Shown one piece after another: positions 17,604-26,997 of a stretch of DNA of 64,000 bases. Under the pieces are notes generated by a model. It worked only from the letters and a program-made list of their open reading frames with translations, was not told the DNA's origin and did no database searches. A program made the position numbers and the translations under genes. The DNA comes from Flavicella sp965243265 (GTDB lineage Bacteria > Bacteroidota > Bacteroidia > Flavobacteriales > Flavobacteriaceae), in contig CBDEUL010000005.1 in the NCBI GenBank assembly GCA_965243265.1, positions 310,001-374,000 on the forward strand, written 5' to 3'. Each line of letters begins with the position of its first letter. The stretch's first letter is position 1.

Positions 17604-18572
17604 CTAGTACCCTAGTTTTTCTCGAGTTCTTTTTAAAACATCAGCAGCTATTTTCTTAGCCTTAGCAGCTCCTACCTCCAAAGCTTCGTCTATTTCGTTA
17701 AGGTTATTCATATAATGTTTGTAAAGCTCTCTTTCTTTTGAAAACTTTTCAACCAACAATTCATAAAATTCTTGTTTGGCATGTCCGTACCCGAAGTTTC
17801 CACCCAGATATTTTTCTCTTAAGGCGGCTATTTGTTCTTGGGTAGCTAACAGGCTATACAAAGCAAATAAATTACAAGAATCAGGGTCTTTAGGATTTTC
17901 CATAGGAGTGCTGTCCGTTTGGATTTTCATAACCTGTTTGCGTAATTTTTTATCATCTAAAAAGATGTCGATAATATTCCCTTTAGATTTGCTCATTTTT
18001 CCACCATTTGTTCCAGGAACATACATGGTTTCTTCAGATATTTTAGCATCAGGTAAAACAAAGGTTTCCCCCATTTGGTGGTTAAACCTACTAGCAACAT
18101 CACGAGTCATCTCAAGATGTTGTAACTGATCTTTTCCAACAGGAACAATTTCAGCATCGTACAATAAAATATCAGCAGCCATTAACATAGGGTAAGAGAA
18201 TAGTCCAGAATTTACATCTTCCAAACGATCTGCTTTGTCTTTAAAAGAATGTGCAAGAGTCAATCTTTGATAAGGAAAAAAGCAACTTAAATACCAAGTA
18301 AGTTCTGTTGTTTCAGGAATATCACTTTGGCGGTAAAAAATGGTTTTGTTAATATCTAGCCCAAATGCAAGCCATGCTGCTGCAGTGCTATAGGTGTTGT
18401 TTTTTAGTGTTTTTCCATCTTTAATTTGAGTTAAAGAATGCATATCCGCAATAAATAAAAAAGATTCATTTGCTGGATTGTTAGCCATTTCAATAGCGGG
18501 AATAATAGCCCCTAATAAGTTACCTAAGTGAGGGGTACCTGTGCTTTGTACACCTGTTAAAATTCTTGACAT
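17604..18572 (-). CDS. trpS: Tryptophanyl-tRNA synthetase
   Basis: A class I aminoacyl-tRNA synthetase that charges tRNA-Trp. At 322 aa it has the typical bacterial length. The HIGH-type site is present as PHLGN (residues 14-18) in the opening GVQSTGTPHLGNLLGA. The KMSKS loop is GGKMSKSKGN (~198). The Trp-specificity block (ILLYDAEIVPVGKDQLQHLEMTRD) is intact. It is a single-gene unit on the minus strand with an exact -7 box 19 nt upstream. The convergent gap to ccsA holds a REP-like palindrome but no clear terminator. Confidence 0.98.
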   Translation of the reverse strand: MSRILTGVQSTGTPHLGNLLGAIIPAIEMANNPANESFLFIADMHSLTQIKDGKTLKNNTYSTAAAWLAFGLDINKTIFYRQSDIPETTELTWYLSCFFPYQRLTLAHSFKDKADRLEDVNSGLFSYPMLMAADILLYDAEIVPVGKDQLQHLEMTRDVASRFNHQMGETFVLPDAKISEETMYVPGTNGGKMSKSKGNIIDIFLDDKKLRKQVMKIQTDSTPMENPKDPDSCNLFALYSLLATQEQIAALREKYLGGNFGYGHAKQEFYELLVEKFSKERELYKHYMNNLNEIDEALEVGAAKAKKIAADVLKRTREKLGY

Positions 18573-18591
18573 TTATTTTGTATTTGAAAAG

Positions 18592-18599
18592 CAAAAATA
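18592..18599 (-). promoter_or_regulatory. trpS promoter -7 box TATTTTTG
   Basis: Exact TAnnTTTG match on the minus strand (plus-strand CAAAAATA), 19 nt before the trpS ATG. Confidence 0.5.
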
Positions 18600-18696
18600 A
18601 GCAAAGTATCTATTACTTTTTTATAGATATGGATTAATAATGACTCGAATAACAAAGGCTTTTGTAATGATAAAACTAAGTGTTGGTATAATGTGT

Positions 18697-18704
18697 TACT
18701 TTTG
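18697..18704 (+). promoter_or_regulatory. -7 box TACTTTTG directly before the acyltransferase gene
   Basis: Exact TAnnTTTG match ending only 5 nt before the ATG, so transcription would start at or next to the start codon (possible leaderless mRNA). Confidence 0.4.
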
Positions 18705-18709
18705 ACTTT

Positions 18710-19453
18710 ATGATACAAAAAGGAATTGTAAACTTTTTAAGAATATTTTGGCGCATTTGGTTTTATGTGCTGTTTACGGGGGGTATTGTGATTGGGTCTC
18801 CAGTTTTATTAGTTGTTACGGCTAGAGAAAAATGGTACCCTATATTTTTTAAGTTGGCAAAAGTTTGGGCAAAGTTTATCCTTATAGGAATGGGCTTTCG
18901 AGTAAAGAAGGAATTTGTGGAAAAGATACCTTTAGGTAAAAGCTTTATGTTTATAGCCAATCATACTTCAATGATTGATATTATGTTGATGTTGTCTGTT
19001 GTAAAGAATCCATTTGTATTTGTAGGAAAATCGGAGTTGGCAAAAATACCTGTCTTTGGTTTTTTTTATAAGCGAACATGTATTTTGGTAGATAGGGATA
19101 ATATGGAAAGTCGAAAAGCTGTTTTTAAGGAAGCGCAGCGAAGAATAGATTTGGGATTGAGTGTTTGTATTTTTCCAGAAGGATTGGTTCCAGATGATGA
19201 GTCTATAGTGTTAGATACATTTAAAGGAGGAGCTTTTAAGTTGGCTATAGAGCATCAAATACCTATAATTCCCATGAGTTTTTATGATTGTAAGAAGCGT
19301 TTTTCATATACTTTTTTTAGTGGAGTTCCAGGTTTATTGAGGGTTAAAATTCACGAAGTTGTTCCAACCAAAGGGTTGGATAGAAGTTCGATAAATTCTT
19401 TGAAAAAAGAACTGCATAAATTTTTATATAATGATTTAATTTCGAATCAATAA
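18710..19453 (+). CDS. 1-acyl-sn-glycerol-3-phosphate acyltransferase (PlsC family)
   Basis: A membrane-associated acyltransferase making phosphatidic acid or acylating a related lipid. It is 247 aa with two hydrophobic segments near the N-terminus. Motif I is NHTSMID (HX4D, ~83-88), motif II is the CILVDR region (~120) and motif III is FPEG (~158-161), followed by GAFKLAIEHQIPIIPM. A second PlsC-type protein is encoded at 40.8 kb; the two differ enough that they probably have different acyl or acceptor preference. It may be co-transcribed with the hemolysin III gene 38 nt downstream. Confidence 0.93.
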   Translation: MIQKGIVNFLRIFWRIWFYVLFTGGIVIGSPVLLVVTAREKWYPIFFKLAKVWAKFILIGMGFRVKKEFVEKIPLGKSFMFIANHTSMIDIMLMLSVVKNPFVFVGKSELAKIPVFGFFYKRTCILVDRDNMESRKAVFKEAQRRIDLGLSVCIFPEGLVPDDESIVLDTFKGGAFKLAIEHQIPIIPMSFYDCKKRFSYTFFSGVPGLLRVKIHEVVPTKGLDRSSINSLKKELHKFLYNDLISNQ

Positions 19454-19491
19454 CGCTTTTAAAGCTGTACTTTTTTTTGTAACTTATATAA

Positions 19492-20133
19492 ATGGATTTT
19501 AAAGTTACATATTATCATAAGGACGAAGAAAAGTGGAATGTTGTTTCCCATGCTTTAGGAATATTCTTAAGTGTGTTGGCTTTTCCTTTTTTGATACGTA
19601 AGGCATCTCAATCAGAAGATCCTTTGGTTTTGTTGAGTTTTGTCATTTATGGGCTGAGCATGATTGTATTGTATACAGCATCAACACTTTATCATAGTGC
19701 TGAGAAATTAAAAATCCGTTATTACTTAAATATTTTTGATCATTCTGCTATTTATATTTTGATTGCAGGAACCTATGCTCCATTAGCTTTGGTGGTATTA
19801 CAAGGGGTTGTAGGTTGGGTAATTTTTATACTGTCTTGGGTGTTTGCAATTATAGGGGTAGTATATAAAATATATTTTATAGGAAAATACCGAATGCTTT
19901 CGGTGATTACATATGTGTTAATGGGCTGGATGTTAATTTTTGCATTGAATCCTTTATTGGAAAGTTTTCCAGTAGAGGGGTTACGGCTACTGTTAGCAGG
20001 AGGGATTTTTTATTCTGTTGGGGCAGTGTTTTTTGCTATTCCTAAAATACCTTACAACCATGCTATTTTTCACATATTGGTTCTTTTAGGAAGTTTGAGT
20101 CATTTTATAGCTATATATAAGTTTGCGCTTTAA
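19492..20133 (+). CDS. Hemolysin III / PAQR family membrane protein
   Basis: A 213-aa protein with seven predicted membrane helices. The landmarks are EKWNVVSHALG near the N-terminus, YTASTLYHS (~64-72), FDHSAIYILIAGTYAPL (~82-98) and NHAIFHILVLLGSLSHFIAIY near the C-terminus. These Ser, Asp and His residues match the metal site of PAQR/YqfA-type proteins. Bacterial members are annotated as hemolysin III, but a toxin role is doubtful; links to membrane lipid homeostasis fit the adjacent plsC. A hairpin at 20257 ends the unit. Confidence 0.93.
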   Translation: MDFKVTYYHKDEEKWNVVSHALGIFLSVLAFPFLIRKASQSEDPLVLLSFVIYGLSMIVLYTASTLYHSAEKLKIRYYLNIFDHSAIYILIAGTYAPLALVVLQGVVGWVIFILSWVFAIIGVVYKIYFIGKYRMLSVITYVLMGWMLIFALNPLLESFPVEGLRLLLAGGIFYSVGAVFFAIPKIPYNHAIFHILVLLGSLSHFIAIYKFAL

Positions 20134-20256
20134 TGGTAAAAGTGGTTTTAATAGGTTGAAAGTGAGATAGTTTGTTTTTTTTTACGTTTTTATTTTGAAA
20201 TTAAATTAAAAATGTCGAATTTGATATTATAAATCTTAGGGGTAGGATTTATTTAT

Positions 20257-20295
20257 GGCTCGAGCTTTATTTAATTATAAAGTTCGGGCTTTTTT
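20257..20295 (+). terminator. Terminator after the hemolysin III gene
   Basis: GCTCGAGCTTTAT and ATAAAGTTCGGGC pair with G-U or mismatch positions over TTAATT, followed by T6. The T run touches the stop of the convergent CYTH gene. Confidence 0.75.
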
Positions 20296-20764
20296 ACCAT
20301 TTAGAATAGGGTGTTTTGCTAATACAAGAGTTGTAATATTTTATATCTCCAGTTACTTCTTCTCCTAACCAGTTAGGTTTTTCAAAATTTTCATTTTCGT
20401 CAGAAAGTTCTATTTCAGCAACAACCAAACCTGTATTTTCTCCTAAAAAGACGTCTATTTCAAAAGTGTGGTTTTTGACTTTTACTAAATACCTGTTTTT
20501 TTCAATGATGCTTTTTTCGCATAAGTTTAATAGAGACTCCCCTTCGTTTAGGTCAATCTCTTTTTCCCATTCAAATCGAGAAGTTCCAGAGGCGTTAGAT
20601 ATTCCTTTTACGGTAATGTAACTTTTAGTGTCTTTTATTCTAATGCGAACAGTACGTTCTTTATTAGAATTTAAAAAACCTTGTTTTATATAGTTTTTTT
20701 GAAAACTCTGTTCAATAAAGTCATTGTTGTTAACTAAGAACTTTCTTTCTATTTCTAAATTCAT
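20294..20764 (-). CDS. CYTH domain protein (triphosphate-tunnel family)
   Basis: A 156-aa protein that opens with the signature ExExK (EIERK, residues 4-8) followed by FLV. It continues with basic and acidic strands typical of the triphosphate tunnel (QGFLNSNKERTVRIRIKDTKSYITVKG, FEWEKEIDL, VVAEIELSDE). CYTH proteins hydrolyse or cyclise triphosphates (tripolyphosphate, thiamine triphosphate, ATP). At this length and in this phylum, a CYTH tripolyphosphatase is most likely, but the substrate cannot be fixed by reading. A near-consensus -7 box (TATTTTCG) lies 27 nt upstream on the minus strand. Confidence 0.92.
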   Translation of the reverse strand: MNLEIERKFLVNNNDFIEQSFQKNYIKQGFLNSNKERTVRIRIKDTKSYITVKGISNASGTSRFEWEKEIDLNEGESLLNLCEKSIIEKNRYLVKVKNHTFEIDVFLGENTGLVVAEIELSDENENFEKPNWLGEEVTGDIKYYNSCISKTPYSKW

Positions 20765-21027
20765 TTTTAGGACATAAATTGGTGATTATAGCGAAAATAA
20801 TACTTTTTACTATCTCAACTATATTAAATACCTTTGGAGCTTTGTTGTTTTGTAAGTTGACTTTAAATGGAAAAACGATAATTCCTATAAGGAAAATAGA
20901 GGTGTTTAAGTATAGAAATAACACAAAGAAATAAAAGTGCTTATCTTCAAAGGCTCGTTGATAAGGTTTTTATATACTAGGTGGAAAAAGAGGTATTGAA
21001 AAATTAAACAAAATATAAGTTATACAA

Positions 21028-23340
21028 ATGATGAAAAGTGGGAAAAAGATTTTTTTTAAGTTAGCTCTATTGTTGTTGTCCACTTCTTTAGCAGCTCAAG
21101 TTGATTATAGTGATCATTGGGAAGACTATTTTTCGTATAATAATGTGAAATCTATAAGCGGTAATGGAAATGTGTATTATGCAGTAGTTGACAATTCGGT
21201 TTTTAGCTATGATAATTTATCAGGAGAAATAAATAAAATTTCTTCTATAAAAGGACTTTCTGGAGAAGAAACCTCGACAGTTCACTACAGTGAAGAACAA
21301 CAAAGTTTGATCATCGGATATTCTTCAGGGCTTATTGAAATTGTAAAAAGTAATGGGGCTATTATAAGGGTACCAGATATTGTTAATTCTGATGTTTCTA
21401 ATGAAAGAAGAATTAATTCTATATATGAGGATAATAATGAGTTGTATTTAGCAATGCCTTTTGGGATTGTGGTGTATGATTTGGTGAGTTTAGAATTTGT
21501 AGATACCTATTTTATAGGTGAAAACTCCTCAGAGGTAAAGGTTAATGAAATATTGGTTTTTGAAGAGAAGGTTTATGCGGCAACAGATTCTGGGGTTTAT
21601 ATAGCAAATCAAAATACGAATTTAAAAGATTTTAATAATTGGGAACAGGTATTTATAGGAGAGTTTAAAACAGTTATAGAATTTGATGGTAGCGTTGTTG
21701 TCTCGAAAGAAGATGAGTTATATCAGATAGAAAACGATACATCATTAGTGTTAAAAGTTACGTATTTTAATGAGATTATTGACACTTCTTCTAATGCTGA
21801 AAATATTATTGTAGGGGATGAAGAACAGGCAACAGTTTATGATCTTAATTTCTCTGCGGTTTCAGGAACTGTGCCTTCTGACTATACAGTGAGTTCGGTT
21901 TCTTTGAGCACATCTTATTTTTTTATAGGTACCGAGGAAAAAGGTATGTTAAAAGTAGCTTTTTCAGAACCTACTATTTTGGAAGAAATCCACCCTGATG
22001 GTCCAAGTTCAAATAAATTATTTTCTATCACAGCTTTAAATGATGACTTATGGGTGGCTTACGGTGGTCAAAATGGTATTAATATGGGGGATAAAAAAGC
22101 TGGAGTAAGTCATTTTAATGGAGATAATTGGGTAAATATACCTTTTAGTAATTCATTTCCAGCTTACGATATAAGTGAGATTACAATTGACCCTAATGAA
22201 GAGAATACGGCATATGCCAATTCCTATCGTTCAGGAATATTAAAATATGTAAATGATGTGCCTCAAGTGGTTTTAAATAATAATAATAGTGGATTGGACG
22301 TATGGGCTAATTGGGAAATTTGGCGTCCAAATGCCTCGTTAATTACAAATTCAATTTTTGATGCGGAAGGAACTCTTTGGGTGGCGAATTCTTGGGCGGA
22401 CGAGAATAATTTTTTAAATAAAATGGAAAACGATTTGGTTACTTTTAGGGTTAGTGCGGGAAATCTTATAAATGAGCCTCTTAACGATATTCAGTCTATT
22501 GAAATTGATAACGATAATAACATTTGGACAGGAACAGGGTTTGGCGCATTTGTTTATAATGAAGTAAAAAATGAAGTTGTCCGATTGGAAGCAGGAGTTG
22601 GACAAGGAGGGCTTTCAAGTTCGAAGGTTAGGTCTTTGGCAATTGATATAGATAATAAAGTTTGGATAGGTACAGCTGAAGGTTTGGTTGTTTTTGATGA
22701 TGTTGATAATCTTTTTGAAGAGACAGGTTTTCAAGACGCAAGAATTGTTGTTAAAGATGAAGAAGGAGATGGTGTTGGAGAGCGTTTGTTAGGGACTTCA
22801 GATGTTTTAAGTATTTTGATTGACGGAGGAGGTAATAAATGGTTTGGAACAAATTCAGGAGGAGCTATTAAAACCAATTCAACAGGGCAAAGAACACTAG
22901 AGGTGTTTAATACAGATAATTCACCATTGCCTTCAAATACGATTACAAGGATTCAAATGAACAAGCAAACAGGTAAAGTTTTCTTTGGGACACCTAATGG
23001 AATTGTAGCTTTTAACAGTAATGTGATACCTCATAATGAAGTTTTAACAGAGGTGTATGGTTATCCAAATCCAGCATTAAAACAACACAGTACAATTTCT
23101 ATTACGGGGAAAGAAGGAAGGGGGCTTCCTGTAGGTGCCAATATTAAAATCTTAGATGTAGCGGGTAATTTAGTTTTTGAGATGAATGCAGGTCATGGAG
23201 ATTCTGAGTTTGGAGGTAAAGTAATTTGGGATAAAACTAACTTATCAGGGAATAAGGTTGCTTCTGGAATATATATAGTTCTTATTTCAGATGAAGATGG
23301 AAACCAAACAGCTACTACCAAAATAGCAATCATTAATTAA
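21028..23340 (+). CDS. porZ: Type IX secretion system protein PorZ
   Basis: A 770-aa surface protein. A signal peptide (residues 1-23, ending SLAAQ) is followed by DYSDHWEDYFSYNNVKSIS, the characteristic PorZ start. Two beta-propeller regions cover ~30-330 and ~330-670, with repeated two-component-regulator-propeller blades such as LSSSKVRSLAIDIDNKVWIGTAEGLVVFD. A C-terminal sorting-like beta domain follows (EVYGYPNPALKQHSTISITGKEGRGLP ... GIYIVLISDEDGN). In the characterised system PorZ belongs to the PorU-V-Q-Z attachment complex that processes T9SS cargo and delivers anionic LPS. The LamG protein here is a plausible client. It overlaps recO by one base (TAATG). Confidence 0.9.
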   Translation: MMKSGKKIFFKLALLLLSTSLAAQVDYSDHWEDYFSYNNVKSISGNGNVYYAVVDNSVFSYDNLSGEINKISSIKGLSGEETSTVHYSEEQQSLIIGYSSGLIEIVKSNGAIIRVPDIVNSDVSNERRINSIYEDNNELYLAMPFGIVVYDLVSLEFVDTYFIGENSSEVKVNEILVFEEKVYAATDSGVYIANQNTNLKDFNNWEQVFIGEFKTVIEFDGSVVVSKEDELYQIENDTSLVLKVTYFNEIIDTSSNAENIIVGDEEQATVYDLNFSAVSGTVPSDYTVSSVSLSTSYFFIGTEEKGMLKVAFSEPTILEEIHPDGPSSNKLFSITALNDDLWVAYGGQNGINMGDKKAGVSHFNGDNWVNIPFSNSFPAYDISEITIDPNEENTAYANSYRSGILKYVNDVPQVVLNNNNSGLDVWANWEIWRPNASLITNSIFDAEGTLWVANSWADENNFLNKMENDLVTFRVSAGNLINEPLNDIQSIEIDNDNNIWTGTGFGAFVYNEVKNEVVRLEAGVGQGGLSSSKVRSLAIDIDNKVWIGTAEGLVVFDDVDNLFEETGFQDARIVVKDEEGDGVGERLLGTSDVLSILIDGGGNKWFGTNSGGAIKTNSTGQRTLEVFNTDNSPLPSNTITRIQMNKQTGKVFFGTPNGIVAFNSNVIPHNEVLTEVYGYPNPALKQHSTISITGKEGRGLPVGANIKILDVAGNLVFEMNAGHGDSEFGGKVIWDKTNLSGNKVASGIYIVLISDEDGNQTATTKIAIIN

Positions 23341-24056
23341 TGGTTGTCACAACAAAGGCAATTGTATTAAACTCTATTAAATACAATGATACCAGTTTAA
23401 TTGTAAGGTGTTTTACGTTAACTGATGGAGTAAAAAGTTATTTGTTAAGGGGGGTATTGAAAAGTAAAAAAGCAAATGTAAAGGCTGCCTATTTTCAACC
23501 ATTAACATTGTTAGAAATAACAGCTAATCATACTAATAAGGCAACATTAAACTCTATAAAAGAAGTAAGATTATCGTCTGCTTATGAAACATTACAGGTT
23601 GATTTTGTAAAACAGACAATTACTTTTTTTCTAGCAGAATTTTTAAACTCAGTGTTAAAAGAGGAAGAAGAAAATGAAGAGCTGTTTTCTTTTGTGGCAA
23701 CTTCTTTACAATGGTTAGACTTACATTCGGGTATAGCCAATTTCCATTTGGTGTTTTTGGTAAAATTAACAAAATACTTAGGGTTTTATCCAGATAATTC
23801 AGAGAAAGAGAATTCTTATTTCAATTTAGTTGAAGGGAGGTTTTCAAGTCAAAATTTGAGTAAAAATTTCATTTTTGGAGAAGATTTAAAATTGTTTAAA
23901 AAACTTTTGGGCATAAATTTTGATACAATAGAAACGCTGTCTTTAAATGTCTTAGGAAGGCAGCGATTGTTACAAATAATAATAGAATATTATAAACTTC
24001 AAATGGATAGTTTTAAAAAGCCAAAATCCATTCAGGTTTTAAAAGAATTGTTTTGA
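23340..24056 (+). CDS. recO: DNA repair protein RecO
   Basis: The recombination mediator that helps load RecA onto SSB-coated DNA with RecR. It is 238 aa with an N-terminal OB fold (VVTTKAIVLNSIKYNDTSLIVRCFTLTDGVKSYLLRGV, residues 2-40) and a helical C-terminal domain. The C-terminal zinc-binding cysteines seen in some RecO proteins are absent, which is common in Bacteroidota. Its ATG overlaps the porZ stop by one base and its TGA overlaps the next ATG by one base, so translation is probably coupled in a porZ-recO-receptor operon. Confidence 0.95.
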   Translation: MVVTTKAIVLNSIKYNDTSLIVRCFTLTDGVKSYLLRGVLKSKKANVKAAYFQPLTLLEITANHTNKATLNSIKEVRLSSAYETLQVDFVKQTITFFLAEFLNSVLKEEEENEELFSFVATSLQWLDLHSGIANFHLVFLVKLTKYLGFYPDNSEKENSYFNLVEGRFSSQNLSKNFIFGEDLKLFKKLLGINFDTIETLSLNVLGRQRLLQIIIEYYKLQMDSFKKPKSIQVLKELF

Positions 24057-26530
24057 TGTTTAGGATTGTAGGGCTTGTTTTTCTTTTGAGTTTTCAATTG
24101 TATTCTCAAAAAATCTCAATAAAAGATAGAGAGTCTAACTTGCCTATTGAAGGGGGCTTTGTTTTTAATCAAGATAGATCTGTTGTAAAATATACAGATG
24201 AAAAAGGTATCGTAGAAATTTCTTCTTTTAGTAAAAATGAAACAATTTTTATCAATCACCCTCAATTCATAGAGCAGTCCTTTACATATGAGAAAGCAGA
24301 AGCTATAGAGTATGAATTTTTCTTAGAGAAGAAAACAGAAGAGTTAGATGAGGTTGTGTTGTCTTTTTTTAAAGGAAAATTACAGAAGGATAAAGTAGCA
24401 GAACAAACGTTTGTTTTTACCAAAAAAGAAATTGAAAAAATATCTCCCCAAACATCAGCAGATTTATTAGCGGCTACACCAGGAGTAAAAGTTCAAAAAT
24501 CACAATTTGGAGGAGGAAGTCCTGTTATTAGAGGAATGGAAGCCAATAGAGTCTTGTTAGTTGTGGATGGGGTTAGAATGAACAATGCTATTTACAGAAA
24601 AGGGCACCTTCAAAACTCTATTACTGTGGCGCCAACGATGTTAGAAAGAGTTGAGGTCTTGTTTGGTCCTTCTTCCGTTATGTATGGGTCAGATGCTTTA
24701 GGAGGGGTTGTTCATTATTATACAAAAACATTAAGGACTTCTAAAGATCCAACGGTTAATTCAACGCTATTTTCACGAGTAAGTTCTATAAATAATGAGT
24801 TTACAGGAAGTGGAGCAGTAGAATTAAGTTTTAAAAAGTGGGCCTCTTATACCAGTGTCTCATACAGTAGTTTTGGAGATTTAAGAATGGGGAAAAACAG
24901 ATCGCATGGTTATGAAGACTGGGGAAAAGTATTTCGATATTCAGATAATTCAGAGTTTGTATACAATGCGAGTTCGGTAGTGAATGAAAACCCATCTATT
25001 CAGAAAAATACGGGTTTTTCTCAAAAAGATTTTCTTCAAAAACTGTACTTTTCTCTTTCAAAAAAAACAGAGTTGTTGTTTAACTTTCAATATTCTACAT
25101 CTTCAGATATCCCAAGGTTTGATAAGTTAACAGAAACAAAAGAAGGAGAACTAAAATATGCAGAATGGTTTTATGGACCTCAAAAAAGGTTGTTATTGTC
25201 TTCTCAATTAAAATTTAGTGAATTGAATGATTGGTTAGATAAAGGGGTATTGACATTTGCATATCAAGATATTGAAGAATCTAGAATTAATAGAAAGTTT
25301 TCAAGTATAGATAAGCGGTCTTATGGTTATGAAGATGTAGATGTATTCAGTATAAATGGGGATTTTTCAGTAAGCTTAGGGAGAGAAAAAAATAAAACAG
25401 TATCCTATGGTTTTGAAACAGCTTTTAATAAAGTAGCATCAGAAGCATATGGAAAGGTACTAAAATTGGACCCTGATTCGAATGCTATTATAGGTTTTGA
25501 TGGAGATTTTGCTGTTCAATCAAGATACCCAGACGGAGGGAGTAATTACTTAAATCAAGCATTTTATATAGGATATAGACAAGATGTTTTGGAAAAACAT
25601 ACGATTAATACAGGAGTGCGATGGACGTATACACAATTAAATGCCAGATGGGAAGATACCACTTTTATAGAGTTGCCAGAAAGTGATGTTTCCTTGTTCA
25701 ACAACGCTATTACGGTTACTTTAGGAGATATTTACAGGTTAAATAATACAACTAGAATTAGTGCTGTTTTATCATCAGGATTTAGATCCCCTAACATAGA
25801 TGATATAGGAAAAGTTAGAGAAAAAAACGGAAAAGTAACAGTGCCTAATACTTCATTAAAGCCAGAATACGCATATAATTCGGAAATAGGATTTGTAAAA
25901 GATTTAAAAAATAAAACATTTACCATAAGTGGAAATACTTACTATACTTTGTTGAAAGATTATATTATTAGAGCCCCTTATTCAGTAAACGGAAACACTA
26001 CTGTTCTATATGAAGAAGAAGAGGTGGAATTGCAAACAAACATTAATAGAGGAAATGCTTATATCTTTGGAGGTACTTTAGGATTTAATGGGGAGTTTAC
26101 AAATAATTGGTTTACAGCAGGAGCCATAACATATACAGAAGGTAGGACATATGATACGGATGGTCCACTATCCTCTATTCCACCATTATTTGGAAACCTT
26201 TTATTAGGGTATAGAAGGGGGAGAATAGAAACAATAATAAATTATGAGTTTAATGGAGTTAAAAAAGCAAGTGACTATAATTTAGAAGAAGGGATAGATA
26301 ATATAGAACAAACGCCTATTGTAGGAGAAGATTCAGACCCAGATAATATCAAATATGCAGGAACACCAAGCTGGTCTGTAATAGGAGCTTCTGTAAAATA
26401 TGAGTATAAAACATGTTTAGAATTATTATTGCAGGTAGACAATGTTTTGGATAAACACTATAAAGAATTTGCTTCAGGGTTAAGTGCTCCAGGTAGAAAT
26501 TTTTCTCTTTCAGCAAAATATATGTTTTAA
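24056..26530 (+). CDS. TonB-dependent receptor, haem/haemoglobin-receptor-like plug
   Basis: An 824-aa outer-membrane receptor; the ATG at 24056 overlaps the recO stop. A TTG three bases earlier is not needed. A signal peptide (ending LYSQ) is followed by a short carboxypeptidase-regulatory domain (~18-95). The plug has TSADLLAATPGVKVQKSQFGGGSPVIRGMEANRVLLVVDGVRMNNAIYRKGHLQN (~137-190). Its last block resembles haemoglobin/haem-type TonB receptors. The barrel ends SLSAKYMF. No haem-use genes lie nearby, so the ligand stays open. Co-transcription with porZ and recO is a neighbourhood also seen in other flavobacteria as far as I recall. Confidence 0.9.
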   Translation: MFRIVGLVFLLSFQLYSQKISIKDRESNLPIEGGFVFNQDRSVVKYTDEKGIVEISSFSKNETIFINHPQFIEQSFTYEKAEAIEYEFFLEKKTEELDEVVLSFFKGKLQKDKVAEQTFVFTKKEIEKISPQTSADLLAATPGVKVQKSQFGGGSPVIRGMEANRVLLVVDGVRMNNAIYRKGHLQNSITVAPTMLERVEVLFGPSSVMYGSDALGGVVHYYTKTLRTSKDPTVNSTLFSRVSSINNEFTGSGAVELSFKKWASYTSVSYSSFGDLRMGKNRSHGYEDWGKVFRYSDNSEFVYNASSVVNENPSIQKNTGFSQKDFLQKLYFSLSKKTELLFNFQYSTSSDIPRFDKLTETKEGELKYAEWFYGPQKRLLLSSQLKFSELNDWLDKGVLTFAYQDIEESRINRKFSSIDKRSYGYEDVDVFSINGDFSVSLGREKNKTVSYGFETAFNKVASEAYGKVLKLDPDSNAIIGFDGDFAVQSRYPDGGSNYLNQAFYIGYRQDVLEKHTINTGVRWTYTQLNARWEDTTFIELPESDVSLFNNAITVTLGDIYRLNNTTRISAVLSSGFRSPNIDDIGKVREKNGKVTVPNTSLKPEYAYNSEIGFVKDLKNKTFTISGNTYYTLLKDYIIRAPYSVNGNTTVLYEEEEVELQTNINRGNAYIFGGTLGFNGEFTNNWFTAGAITYTEGRTYDTDGPLSSIPPLFGNLLLGYRRGRIETIINYEFNGVKKASDYNLEEGIDNIEQTPIVGEDSDPDNIKYAGTPSWSVIGASVKYEYKTCLELLLQVDNVLDKHYKEFASGLSAPGRNFSLSAKYMF

Positions 26531-26562
26531 AGGCTTTTTCTAGTTCATGAAAACAATTTTCC

Positions 26563-26570
26563 TATTTTTG
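26563..26570 (+). promoter_or_regulatory. -7 box TATTTTTG directly before rnpA
   Basis: Exact TAnnTTTG match ending 5 nt before the rnpA ATG, the same unusual spacing as for the acyltransferase at 18.7 kb. It could give a leaderless mRNA. Confidence 0.4.
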
Positions 26571-26575
26571 TTTTG

Positions 26576-26956
26576 ATGAAACTAACCTACGGGAAATCAG
26601 AAAAATTAAAAAGTAAAAAAGCAATAGAGCAACTTTTTATGGAGGGAGACTCAGTCTCTTCTTATCCTTTTAGATTGGTCTATTTAGAAACTGAACACAC
26701 CTCTCCAAGTCTTATTCAAGCAGGAGTTTCAGTACCAAAAAGAAAAATTCCCAAAGCAGTACATAGAAATAAAATAAAACGATTGATGAGAGAAGCTTAT
26801 CGGTTGAATAAGCATGCTTTTGTAGAAGGGAAAACTAAAAAATACACTTTTATGTTTCTGTATTTGGGAAATGAGATATATGATTTTGATGTTTTAGATA
26901 CAAAGATCAAAAAACTAGCAGTTAAGTTTTCAAACAAAGTTCTAGGTAGTTCATAA
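26576..26956 (+). CDS. rnpA: Ribonuclease P protein component
   Basis: The protein cofactor of RNase P, which removes the 5' leader of pre-tRNAs. It is 126 aa from the ATG at 26576; a TTG one codon earlier would add one residue. The opening LTYGKSEKLKSKKAIEQLF and the RNA-binding block VSVPKRKIPKAVHRNKIKRLMREAYR (~55-82, containing the RNR-type motif) are diagnostic. It is not next to rpmH or yidC as in many bacteria; here it follows a TonB receptor gene by 45 nt and precedes the DUF6909 gene by 41 nt. Confidence 0.95.
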   Translation: MKLTYGKSEKLKSKKAIEQLFMEGDSVSSYPFRLVYLETEHTSPSLIQAGVSVPKRKIPKAVHRNKIKRLMREAYRLNKHAFVEGKTKKYTFMFLYLGNEIYDFDVLDTKIKKLAVKFSNKVLGSS

Positions 26957-26997
26957 AATGGAGTCTAATAACATATATTTATAGAAAATTATTTCTC

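Noticed and set aside
20730..20924. 64-codon minus-strand frame upstream of the CYTH gene
   Set aside because: Overlaps the CYTH start and its promoter region; no family resemblance.
24053..24055. TTG as start of the TonB receptor gene
   Set aside because: The adjacent ATG at 24056 overlaps the recO stop in the common way and needs no rare start.
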